A stretch of DNA of 64,000 nt from Rhodospirillales bacterium BBD 1991-14 (GTDB lineage: Bacteria > Pseudomonadota > Alphaproteobacteria > Kiloniellales > Kiloniellaceae): assembly GCA_001657395.1 (NCBI GenBank), contig LYSY01000002.1, forward strand, positions 682,001 to 746,000, given 5' to 3'. The translations under genes were made by a program, and so were the position numbers. The notes below the pieces were generated by a model. That model was not told where the DNA came from. It ran no database searches and worked only from the letters and a program-made list of their open reading frames with translations. Numbering within the stretch: position 1 is the first letter of the stretch; each line of letters starts with the position of its first letter. Of the stretch, positions 55,590 to 64,000 are shown piece after piece.

Positions 55590-55660
55590 TGTCACGACTC
55601 CTCAGTGTCGCGCAGGGCCCGGGGCGAAACGGCAGACACGTGGGTCGATGGGGTGGTGAG

Positions 55661-56413
55661 ATGGCCGTATTCGATGTCAATCACGTAGGCAGCCTTGCTC
55701 CTGCCGTTCCGCGCGAAGGCGGCGCGGCGTCACCGTGCAGCGCCTGCTCCATTCGTAACCTGACGATCTGCGCGCCGCTGAACGATGTCGAGCAGGCGCA
55801 GATGGCGGCCATCGTCACCAACGTCGAGATCGAGGCCGGCACCCCGCTGTTCGACGAGGGCGAGCCCGCCGATCACGTGTTCAACGTGACCGACGGCACC
55901 CTGCGCATCTACAAGCTGCTGCCGGATGGGCGGCGGCAGGTGACGGGTTTTCTCTTTGCCGGGGATTTCCTGGGGCTGGCAAACGACGAGAACTACGCCT
56001 ACAGCGCCGAGGCGGTGACCGCCTGCAAGCTCTGCCGTTTTCCGCGCCAGAAGCTGGAGACCCTCATGGAGCGCTTTCCCAAGGTGGAACAGCGCCTCCT
56101 GAACATCGCCAGCAACGAACTGGCGGCCGCGCAGGAGCAGATGCTGCTGCTTGGCCGCAAGACGGCGCGGGAAAAGATCGCATCCTTCCTCCTGCTGCTG
56201 GCCCGGCGGGCGCGCCAGCGCGGCCGGAGCGAGTCGCCGGTCTCGGTGCCGATGAGCCGGACCGACATCGGCGACTTTCTGGGACTGACGACCGAGACCG
56301 TCAGCCGCACCTTCACGCAGCTGAAACAGAGCAGCCTGATCCGTCTGTTGCCCAACAACGAGGTGGAGCTGGCCGGCCGCGAGGAACTGGAAGACATCGC
56401 CGGCGGCTTTTAG
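55661..56413 (+). CDS. fnrL: FnrL-type Crp/Fnr oxygen-responsive regulator
   Basis: 250 residues from ATG 55661 with GGTGAG just before it. The N-terminal Cys26, Cys29 and Cys37 (PCSACSIRNLTICAPL, spacing C-x2-C-x7-C) and a fourth Cys122 or Cys125 (ACKLC) fit the iron-sulfur cluster of FnrL. A cNMP-binding-like beta roll (VFNVTDGTLRIYKLLPDGRRQVTGFLFAGDFLGLA) and dimer helix precede the DNA-binding domain: SRTDIGDFLGLTTETVSRTFTQLKQSSLI, with Glu and Ser-Arg as in FNR, predicting TTGAT-N4-ATCAA sites. In purple bacteria FnrL activates photosynthesis genes when oxygen is low; bch genes follow 3.3 kb downstream. Confidence 0.9.
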   Translation: MAVFDVNHVGSLAPAVPREGGAASPCSACSIRNLTICAPLNDVEQAQMAAIVTNVEIEAGTPLFDEGEPADHVFNVTDGTLRIYKLLPDGRRQVTGFLFAGDFLGLANDENYAYSAEAVTACKLCRFPRQKLETLMERFPKVEQRLLNIASNELAAAQEQMLLLGRKTAREKIASFLLLLARRARQRGRSESPVSVPMSRTDIGDFLGLTTETVSRTFTQLKQSSLIRLLPNNEVELAGREELEDIAGGF

Positions 56414-56437
56414 CCCCGGCTCTCCAGGACGTCCTTC

Positions 56438-56917
56438 TCAGATGCCGCCGCGCGAGTTCTGGATGATCGGCGGCACCGACTGCAGTTCCGAATCCCAGGG
56501 GAACAGGATCCAGGTATCCTGGCTGACCTCGGTGACGAAGGAATCCACCAGGGGCCGGCCGGCGGGCTTGGCGTAGACCGTCGCGAAGTGGGCCTTGGGC
56601 ATCAGTTCGCGCACGATGGAGGCGGTCTTTCCGGTGTCCACCAGGTCGTCGATGATCAGCCAGCCTTCGCTGTCGTGGTCGACCTTCTTCAGAACCTCCA
56701 GTTCGCCCTGGGTGTTGTCGTCGCGGTAGCTGACGATGCAGATGGTGTCGATCATCCGGAGATCGAGTTCGCGGGCGATGACGGCCGCGGGCACCAGCCC
56801 GCCGCGGGTGACGGCGGCGATCCCCTTGAACGGTCCCTTTTCCACGAGGCGCCATGCCAGGGCGCGCGAATCGCGATGCAGCTGATCCCAGGAAACGGGA
56901 AAGTTCTTCTGAGCCAT
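56438..56917 (-). CDS. gpt: xanthine phosphoribosyltransferase (Gpt-like)
   Basis: 159 residues from ATG 56917; the longer open frame above is noncoding. PRPP loop [16 protein letters not shown] (the acidic DD motif and following Thr) and the dinucleotide part [33 protein letters not shown] match the XGPRT/Gpt type, as does the DTWILFPWD end. It salvages xanthine and guanine. 169 bases separate it from the DUF4864 gene. Confidence 0.9.
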   Translation of the reverse strand: MAQKNFPVSWDQLHRDSRALAWRLVEKGPFKGIAAVTRGGLVPAAVIARELDLRMIDTICIVSYRDDNTQGELEVLKKVDHDSEGWLIIDDLVDTGKTASIVRELMPKAHFATVYAKPAGRPLVDSFVTEVSQDTWILFPWDSELQSVPPIIQNSRGGI

Positions 56918-57086
56918 TGGTGATCGATCCCCCTGTTGCACTGACCCGGCAGCGCGGACGCAGCGCTGTGCGTCGGGCGCCGCCGCGGCCTTTATTCGCC
57001 GGCCTTTATTCGCTGTCGGGGGCGGCCTGTCAAATGCGCGCTGGGGCGGAGGTTCGCGGGCCCTTGCGGCAGAGCCCGTCCGGATA

Positions 57087-57566
57087 TCAGCTTGAGACTT
57101 CGCCGGTGGGGACCAGCTGTACCGCGGCGATTCGCCAGGAGCCGTCGGGCTGGCGTTCCATGGTGTAGATCGCGATGACGGCGATGCCGTCCGGCCCGAC
57201 GAATCGCACCGCCTGGCCGGTCCGTCCCGAGACCACGCGCGCATCCAGGAACTCCACGGACTGCGGGCGATAGACCGCCATGTAGCCGCCGCGCACCATC
57301 GCCATGAAGTTTTCCGGCGTCCCGAACATGCGGCGAAGCTGGGGCGTTGCAAAGGAAAAGGCACGCGCGCCGTCGTCGACCTGGAAGGCATCCAACTGGG
57401 ACTGGATGATGTTCATGATTGCAGCCTGATCGGCCTGCGGCGGCGTGCTGTAGTCCTGCGCATGAGCGGGCCGGAAAAGGCCGGCCGCGGCCAGACAGAG
57501 CAGCAGGCCAGCGAACAGGGACAGGATGACGCGGCGTTCGGCCGGATAGGGATATGCAAGCAACAT
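57087..57566 (-). CDS. exported DUF4864 protein
   Basis: 159 residues. Signal peptide [27 protein letters not shown], then an NTF2-like small domain: [60 protein letters not shown] ... [18 protein letters not shown]. This is the DUF4864 arrangement; the function is unknown. A periplasmic place is predicted. Confidence 0.85.
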   Translation of the reverse strand: MLLAYPYPAERRVILSLFAGLLLCLAAAGLFRPAHAQDYSTPPQADQAAIMNIIQSQLDAFQVDDGARAFSFATPQLRRMFGTPENFMAMVRGGYMAVYRPQSVEFLDARVVSGRTGQAVRFVGPDGIAVIAIYTMERQPDGSWRIAAVQLVPTGEVSS

Positions 57567-57707
57567 GGCGCCCCCTCTCGGTAACCCTAGGAAGACTAGG
57601 GCGATACCGCCGGGGGTCCAGTCCTGCCCGTGCGGAAAGCCGTGAAGCGGCCGCGGCGGGACAGGCTATGCGGGCAAGACTGGCGCGTTAGCGCACGTAC
57701 CAGCGGT

Positions 57708-58889
57708 CTAGCGCACGTAGACGTGGACTTCGCTGACCTGGACCTGGCCGCTGCTGGTGGCCGAGAGGGTCATGCGATCCGCCGGCAGCCCCATGGAGGT
57801 GAGGGTGCGCAAGACGCCTTCGGCGTTGCGCCGCGAGCGGGTCGTGTCCAGGGCCACCTGGGCCGCATCGCCGGCGCTGGGAGAGACGGCGACGATATCG
57901 AAGGCTGCGTTGGGCCGCCGTTCCAGGGCGGAGCCGACGACGGTAAAGAGCGCCTGCTCATACTGGACGTCCGGATCGTCGAAGCGGATCACCGCCAGGG
58001 GCTGGCGCTGGCCGACCTGGCTGGCCGCGCCGCCGGCCGGGGCCGGGGCCGGCACGCCGTAGGAGCGGTTGGCCAGGCTGCCGCCGATGTACTCGCCGTT
58101 GTCGATGGCCACCTGCATGGCGGTCAGGTTCAGCCGTTCGTTGGCGAAGTAGTTCTGGGTGCGGGCGATGTCGTCGGTCAGCTCGTTGAGCAGGCGGTCG
58201 ATGATGACGACGGTCTTGTTGACCTCGTCTTCCAGGACGGCGAGCTGGCGGTGGTCCTCTTCCACGGCGCCGCGCAGTTCAAAGGTTGTGCTGGTCGACT
58301 CCAGCAGGAAGGCCGCCAGGGAGGCGGTGCCGGAGACCTGGCTGGCCAGGGTGTTCAGGGCGGCGATGGAGGCGCCGACCTGCTGCAGTTCCGACTGGGC
58401 CTGGTTCCACTGGGCCACCAGCTCCGGGTTGCCGGGGGTGGTGCCGACCTGCAGGCGGGCGTTCATCGCTGCCTTCAGGGAGTGGTAGTTGCCGGCGAAC
58501 TGGCGGGCCGAGACCCGTAGGGTCTGAAGCTGACCGTTCTCGGAGGAGAGGTCTCCCTGCAGGCGCAGCAGATCGCCGCGCAGGCTCTCGATCTTCTTGC
58601 CGACGACGGTGCCGGTCGGGCGCATGTTGCTGACCGTCGGCGGGCGGAAATCGGTGGTCCCCAGGATCTGCGGCGGCGGCGGAGAGTCGGCGGCAGGGGC
58701 AGCAGCGGGTTCGGCCGGAGCGGCCTCCGGCACAGCCGCGGTCTCGACGACAGGCTCGGGCGCGGGCGCCTGGGCGCTGTCGTCCGCCGCGTTGCGGTCG
58801 TTCTGAGGCGCGGCGCAGGCGGCGGCCAGCATCAGCACGCCGGCGACGACAGCGGTCCGACGAAAGGGCAGGGATCGTCTTTTCGACAT
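57708..58889 (-). CDS. coiled-coil lipoprotein with OmpA-like C-terminus
   Basis: 393 residues. The lipobox LMLAAAC (Cys about residue 25) is followed by an Ala/Pro/Glu-rich linker (about 30-75), a long helical part with coiled-coil character (GKKIESLRGDLLRLQGDLSSENGQLQ; VEEDHRQLAVLEDEVNKTVVIID, about 95-260) and a C-terminal beta/alpha domain with ...DTTRSRRNAEGVLRTLTSMGLPADRMTLS. The latter resembles the peptidoglycan-binding end of OmpA proteins but lacks the usual conserved Asp/Arg pair in full. I do not recognise a named family. The promoter region holds 23-bp direct repeats. Confidence 0.6.
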   Translation of the reverse strand: MSKRRSLPFRRTAVVAGVLMLAAACAAPQNDRNAADDSAQAPAPEPVVETAAVPEAAPAEPAAAPAADSPPPPQILGTTDFRPPTVSNMRPTGTVVGKKIESLRGDLLRLQGDLSSENGQLQTLRVSARQFAGNYHSLKAAMNARLQVGTTPGNPELVAQWNQAQSELQQVGASIAALNTLASQVSGTASLAAFLLESTSTTFELRGAVEEDHRQLAVLEDEVNKTVVIIDRLLNELTDDIARTQNYFANERLNLTAMQVAIDNGEYIGGSLANRSYGVPAPAPAGGAASQVGQRQPLAVIRFDDPDVQYEQALFTVVGSALERRPNAAFDIVAVSPSAGDAAQVALDTTRSRRNAEGVLRTLTSMGLPADRMTLSATSSGQVQVSEVHVYVR

Positions 58890-59193
58890 GGATATATCCG
58901 TACAGATTTACGGGACAGCCTAACCAAGTAAGTCCTTACAGATTAACCATGTAAGTCTTTACAGAGTATTGCTATCCCAGCCCCCCGGGGAAGTTCGCGA
59001 GATAGTAGAGGATGGATTCTGGGGGTACAAGAGCGATTTCCCGCGCCGAAGCTGTGGAAGAGCGCTGATTTCCCGCAAGAATCCTTGGCTTTTGCACTGC
59101 GGTGAAGCGCTTGCAAGGAACCGGGGCTTCGAGTAATGTCCGGCCTCTTCGCGGTCCGCTTGGCGGCGCCGCACAGCCGTTTTTGGCCCTCAA
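58890..59193. other. 304-base gap lipoprotein / tRNA-Arg
   Basis: Includes the two 23-bp repeats (listed separately). The remainder, about 58965-59193, has a GC-rich stretch CCCCCCGGGG and no supported gene; the small minus-strand frames overlap one another and have no recognisable features. Confidence 0.5.
58919..58964 (-). promoter_or_regulatory. two contiguous 23-bp direct repeats before the lipoprotein gene
   Basis: On the minus strand, CTGTAAAGACTTACATGG(TTAAT) (58964-58942) is followed by CTGTAAGGACTTACTTGG(TTAGG) (58941-58919), 19 of 23 positions identical. Each unit contains TGTAA-N4-TTAC(A/T), an operator-like palindrome. They end 30 bases before the lipoprotein start, so they overlap or flank its promoter. 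Confidence 0.7.
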
Positions 59194-59270
59194 GCGCCCG
59201 TAGCTCAACTGGATAGAGCGTCTGACTACGGATCAGGAGGTTGGGAGTTCGAATCTTCCCGGGCGCGCCA
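59194..59270 (+). tRNA. tRNA-Arg (anticodon ACG)
   Basis: 77 bases including encoded CCA. Acceptor GCGCCCG pairs with CGGGCGC; D arm GCTC/GAGC; anticodon stem TCTGA with TCAGG encloses CTACGGA, anticodon ACG (Arg, read as inosine at the first base after editing); T arm GGGAG/CTTCC around TTCGAAT. Every arm is intact. Confidence 0.95.
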
Positions 59271-59449
59271 TCTCTTTCTTTCAACTCTCTCTCGCTGCCT
59301 GCGCTTTCCGCCGGTCGTGATCGTTCGGCACACAGCCATCCCTCCTGCCACACACCAGGAAGGTTCTCGGGTTGCCTGCCTGCCGGCGCCAGCCTCCGAT
59401 CCGGGCCGGCTGCCGTGCTCTGCCGCTGTCCGATTCATCCGTACTCATG

Positions 59450-59483
59450 TGTCAATGTAAATTGACGTCTAGTACATTTGACA
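59450..59483. promoter_or_regulatory. 34-bp palindrome with two overlapping PpsR-like half-site pairs
   Basis: TGT-N12-ACG on the plus strand (59450-59467, TGTCAATGTAAATTGACG) and the same pattern on the minus strand (59483-59466, TGTCAAATGTACTAGACG) meet at GACGTC, making a large inverted repeat. The PpsR/CrtJ consensus in purple bacteria is TGT-N12-ACA; each of these differs only in the last base. The right arm contains TTGACA, a possible -35. Confidence 0.7.
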
Positions 59484-59507
59484 ATCCTTGAAAGATTGCC
59501 GTAGAGT
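59478..59507 (+). promoter_or_regulatory. candidate bchN promoter
   Basis: TTGACA (59478-59483), 18 bases, TAGAGT (59502-59507, four of six). The -35 sits inside the right arm of the PpsR-like palindrome, so a bound repressor would block polymerase. Transcription start would be about 59515, leaving a leader of some 240 bases to bchN. Confidence 0.5.
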
Positions 59508-59539
59508 CCTCGAAGCGTAACTGGCTCGAGGAACGCGCC

Positions 59540-61038
<1,499 letters not shown>

Positions 61039-61041
61039 GTC

Positions 61042-62604
61042 ATGCAGCTGACCGTCTGGACCTATGAAGGGCCGCCCCACGTCGGGGCCATGCGGGTCGC
61101 AACGGCGATGAAGAATGTGCACTACGTCCTGCACGCCCCGCAGGGCGATACCTATGCCGACCTGCTGTTCACCATGATCGAGCGGCGCGACCGGCGCCCA
61201 CCGGTCACCTACACCACCTTTCAGGCGCGCGATTTGGGCGCCGACACCGCCGCGCTTTTCAAGACCGCTCTGGCCGAGGCCTACGAGCGTTTCCGGCCCC
61301 AGGCGCTGCTGGTCGGTGCGTCCTGCACAGCCGAGCTGATCCAGGACGATCCCGCCGGGCTTGCCAAGGCTCTGGGGCTGCCGGTCCCTGTCGTGCCCAT
61401 CGAGCTGCCTGCCTATCAGCGCAAGGAAAACTGGGGCGCGGCCGAGACCTTCTATCAACTGGTCCGCAGCCTCGCCGCCCCGACCGCCACGGAAGTGAAA
61501 AGAGCTGTTGCGCCAAACGCCCGGCCAAGCTGCAACCTGCTGGGGCCCACCGCTCTTGGCTTCCGCCACCGTGACGATGTCGCCGAGATCACCCACCTGC
61601 TGGACCTTATCGGGGTCGATGTTCATGTCGTGGCGCCGCTTAACGCGGAACCTGCAGACCTGGCGCGTCTCGCTGCGGCTGACTTCAACGTCGTGCTCTA
61701 TCCGGAGGTTGCCGGTCTCGCGGCGCGCTGGCTCGAGCGCACCTTCGGCCAGCCGGCGGTGCGGACCGTGCCGATCGGTGTCGGTGCGACCCGTGAGTTC
61801 GTTGCGGAGGTGTCCTCGCTTGCCGGTGTCGATGCGGAGCCGTTGCTCGAGCCGGCGCAATCGCGCCTGCCCTGGTACTCGCGCTCCGTCGACTCGACCT
61901 ATCTGACCGGCAAGCGTGTCTTCGTCTTCGGCGACGCCACCCACGCCATCGCCGCTGCGCGGATCGCCGCCGAAGAGTTCGGCTTCACCGTCGTCGGCCT
62001 CGGCAGCTACAGCCGCGAACAGGCGCGCGATGTGCGCGCGGCGGCGCAGCGCCTGGAACTTGAGGCGCTGATCACCGACGACTACCTGGCAGTCGAGGCG
62101 AAGATTGCCGAGTTGGAGCCCGAGCTTGTCCTGGGCACGCAGATGGAACGCCACATCGCCAAGCGCCTGGGCATCCCCTGCGCGGTGATCTCGGCCCCGG
62201 TGCACGTGCAGGACTTTCCCGCCCGCTACTCCCCGCAGATGGGTTTCGAGGGCGCCAACGTCCTCTTCGATACCTGGGTACATCCGCTGATGATGGGCCT
62301 GGAAGAGCACCTGCTGGGCATGTTCCGCGAAGACTTCGAGTTCGCCGACGGCGCTGCGCCGTCCCACCTCGGCCATGCGAAAGCGTCCGCCGCGGAGGGC
62401 GCGCCGGCGGAGGCGGCCGTTGCCGAAACGCTGCAGGACAGCGACGTCATCTGGGCGCTGGAGGCGGAAAGCGAGCTGAGGAAGATCCCCTTCTTCGTGC
62501 GCGGCAAGGCGCGCCGCAACACCGAGCATTTCGCCGCCACCCAGGGCATTCAGACCATCACCCTAGAGACCCTCTACGATGCCAAAGCGCACTTCGGCCG
62601 ATAA
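61042..62604 (+). CDS. bchB: light-independent protochlorophyllide reductase subunit B
   Basis: 520 residues. [23 protein letters not shown] starts the family; Asp36 in GDTYAD is the unusual fourth ligand of the cluster bound together with BchN, and Cys95 in GASCTAEL is conserved. Asp284 in RSVDST probably matches the catalytic Asp274 of Rhodobacter. The C-terminal domain has [25 protein letters not shown] and a final [14 protein letters not shown]. Its 3' end overlaps the bchH start by 26 bases in a different frame. Part of DPOR in chlorophyll synthesis. Confidence 0.97.
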   Translation: MQLTVWTYEGPPHVGAMRVATAMKNVHYVLHAPQGDTYADLLFTMIERRDRRPPVTYTTFQARDLGADTAALFKTALAEAYERFRPQALLVGASCTAELIQDDPAGLAKALGLPVPVVPIELPAYQRKENWGAAETFYQLVRSLAAPTATEVKRAVAPNARPSCNLLGPTALGFRHRDDVAEITHLLDLIGVDVHVVAPLNAEPADLARLAAADFNVVLYPEVAGLAARWLERTFGQPAVRTVPIGVGATREFVAEVSSLAGVDAEPLLEPAQSRLPWYSRSVDSTYLTGKRVFVFGDATHAIAAARIAAEEFGFTVVGLGSYSREQARDVRAAAQRLELEALITDDYLAVEAKIAELEPELVLGTQMERHIAKRLGIPCAVISAPVHVQDFPARYSPQMGFEGANVLFDTWVHPLMMGLEEHLLGMFREDFEFADGAAPSHLGHAKASAAEGAPAEAAVAETLQDSDVIWALEAESELRKIPFFVRGKARRNTEHFAATQGIQTITLETLYDAKAHFGR

Positions 62605-64000
62605 GGCGACGCCGCTGCGCGTCGTCATTGTCACCCTCGACAGCCACTTGGCGGCGACCGTCGAAGGTGCAGGGCAGGAACTGCGCCGCGCCCTGCCGGG
62701 CCTGGAGCTCAGCCTTCATGCCGCCGCCGACTGGGACAAGGACGCCGCAGCGCTCGAGCGCTGCCGCGACGACATCGCCTGCGGCGACATCATCATCGCC
62801 ACTATGCTGTTCATGGAGGATCACATCCAGGCGGTGCTGCCGGCTTTGCGCGCGCGGCGCGATCACTGCGATGCGATGGTGGCCTGCATGTCGGCCAGCG
62901 AGGTGGTGCGCCTGACGCGGATGGGCCGTTTGGAAATGGGTGGCAGCCAGGCCGGCGCCATCGGCTTGCTGAAACGCCTGCGCGGTTCGCAGAAGACCGG
63001 GCGCAGTGACGGTGCCCACCAGATGGCGGTGCTGCGGCGCCTGCCGCGCATCCTGCGCTTCATCCCGGGGGCTGCCCAGGATCTGCGCGCCTTCTTCCTG
63101 ATCATGCAGTACTGGATCGCCTGCAGCGACCGCAACCTGGTCAACATGGTGCGCTTTCTGGTCGACCGTTATGCTGCCGGGCCGCGCGCGGCGCTGAAGG
63201 GAACGCTCTCGCCCGAACCGCCGGCCGAGTATCCGGACACCGGCCTTTACCACCCGACCCTTGAAGAACGCACCGCCGAGACGCTGGAGGCGCTGCCGGT
63301 ACCGGCGAACTGCCGCGGCACGGTCGGCCTGGTGCTGATGCGCTCCTACGTCCTCGCCGGTGACACCGGGCACTACGACGGCGTCATCGCCGCGCTGGAG
63401 CGGCGTGGCCTACGGGTCATTCCGATCTTTGCCTGCGGCCTCGACATCCGCCCGGCGGTCGAGCGTTTCTTCTTCGCTGAGGGTACGCCGCTGGTCGATG
63501 CGGTGGTTTCGCTCTCCGGCTTCTCCCTGGTCGGCGGCCCGGCCTACAACAACGCTGCGGCGGCGGAAGAGATGCTCGCGCGGCTCGACGTTCCCTGCCT
63601 CTCCGCCCAGGCGCTCGAGTTCCAGAGCCTGGATGACTGGCGCGCTTCCGACCTCGGGCTTCTGCCGGTGGAGTCCACCATGATGGTGGCGATCCCGGAA
63701 CTGGACGGCGCGACCGGACCCATCGTCTATGGCGGGCGCAGCCTGGGCGCGGACGGCAGCCGCGCCATGGTCGCCGATCCGGACCGCGCGGCCATGCTGG
63801 CCGCCCGGGTGGAGAAGCTCATCGCCCTGCGCAAGACAGCGGCGTCCGACCGGCGCCTCTCCGTCGTGCTCTTCAACTTCCCGCCCAATGCCGGCGCGGC
63901 AGGGACCGCCGCTCACCTGGCGGTTTTCGAATCCCTCTTCAACACGCTTGGCGCCCTCAAGCGGGCCGGCTATCGGGTCGACCTGCCGGACAGCGCCGAA
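62579..64000 (+). CDS. bchH: magnesium chelatase subunit H, N-terminal part
   Basis: The open frame of 474 codons from ATG 62579 runs past the window end, so more than half of the protein is missing. [33 protein letters not shown], then [19 protein letters not shown] and [47 protein letters not shown], with [15 protein letters not shown], match BchH. This large subunit binds protoporphyrin IX and, with BchI and BchD, inserts magnesium. The first 26 bases lie inside bchB; this overlap implies translational coupling, and the bchN-bchB-bchH order is classic for purple bacteria. Confidence 0.95.
   Translation, partial: MPKRTSADKATPLRVVIVTLDSHLAATVEGAGQELRRALPGLELSLHAAADWDKDAAALERCRDDIACGDIIIATMLFMEDHIQAVLPALRARRDHCDAMVACMSASEVVRLTRMGRLEMGGSQAGAIGLLKRLRGSQKTGRSDGAHQMAVLRRLPRILRFIPGAAQDLRAFFLIMQYWIACSDRNLVNMVRFLVDRYAAGPRAALKGTLSPEPPAEYPDTGLYHPTLEERTAETLEALPVPANCRGTVGLVLMRSYVLAGDTGHYDGVIAALERRGLRVIPIFACGLDIRPAVERFFFAEGTPLVDAVVSLSGFSLVGGPAYNNAAAAEEMLARLDVPCLSAQALEFQSLDDWRASDLGLLPVESTMMVAIPELDGATGPIVYGGRSLGADGSRAMVADPDRAAMLAARVEKLIALRKTAASDRRLSVVLFNFPPNAGAAGTAAHLAVFESLFNTLGALKRAGYRVDLPDSAE

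Larger units (their letters stand above)
59271..59539. other. regulatory region upstream of the bch genes
   Basis: Non-coding between the tRNA and the possible leader ORF. After the tRNA comes a pyrimidine-rich stretch (TCTCTTTCTTTCAACTCTCTCT) that may aid 3' processing. The PpsR-like palindrome and the promoter (below) lie at 59450-59507. No other gene is seen. Confidence 0.5.

Noticed and set aside
59450-59483. FNR or FixK box at bchN
   Set aside because: The palindrome has TTGAC rather than TTGAT-N4-ATCAA geometry; the TGT-N12-AC pattern fits PpsR better.

Overview
The window is GC-rich, tightly packed alphaproteobacterial chromosome. Three gene orders point to that class: rpmH-rnpA-yidD-yidC-engB-argB, def-fmt-truA facing dapD-dapE, and cycM-type cytochrome c next to kdsB-pheA. 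The last 4.5 kb carry bchN, bchB and the start of bchH, so the organism makes, or can make, bacteriochlorophyll. A Rhodospirillales/Kiloniellales-like anoxygenic phototroph or a relative is my inference; no rRNA is present to confirm it.

Layout. 1-5 kb: Tat-exported PhoD phosphatase (cut by the window edge), a three-PAS histidine kinase, and an SLC13/TrkA-C permease. 5.3-9.4 kb: a likely operon of a small exported cupredoxin-like protein, a FAD disulfide oxidoreductase and a TVP38/TMEM64 membrane protein, ended by a strong hairpin, then a lone TAXI-type binding protein. 9.4-13.2 kb: GST, M17 aminopeptidase, MarR regulator and a GhrA-like reductase. 13.3-19.2 kb: yejABEF peptide importer on the minus strand. 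19.3-25.6 kb: HisN-type phosphatase, cytochrome c, kdsB, pheA, nudC, an exported DUF6134 protein and an AraC/GyrI regulator. 25.6-28.7 kb: SRP RNA, dnaX, ybaB, recR. 28.9-36.2 kb: DUF4139 protein, rmuC, def-fmt-truA and dapE-dapD. 36.6-39.6 kb: diguanylate cyclase plus DUF2336 pair. 39.8-44.3 kb: the rpmH to argB operon, with a near-consensus promoter.

44.6-59 kb is more accessory: a second TVP38 paralogue beside a secreted CNPC-repeat protein, an orphan HAMP kinase, GNAT proteins, a YjhX-family protein, a glycine-zipper lipoprotein, two divergent paralogous HTH genes embedded in palindromic repeats (one repeat duplicated in tandem together with the 3' end of an HTH gene), an RlmI-like methyltransferase, an MddA-like methyltransferase, gamma-glutamyltransferase, a FnrL-type oxygen sensor, a phosphoribosyltransferase, DUF4864, and a coiled-coil lipoprotein preceded by 23-bp direct repeats.

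59.2-64 kb: tRNA-Arg(ACG), a regulatory region with three PpsR-like TGT-N12-AC(A/G) sites and a TTGACA promoter overlapping one of them, a possible 73-codon leader ORF coupled to bchN, then bchN-bchB-bchH. The FnrL-type regulator upstream would be a natural partner for oxygen control of these genes, though no FNR box is visible at bchN. I see no prophage, insertion sequence, CRISPR array or rRNA. The least explained items are the CNPC protein, the cupredoxin-like/FAD/TVP38 operon with an altered oxidoreductase active site, and the leader and operator arrangement at bchN.
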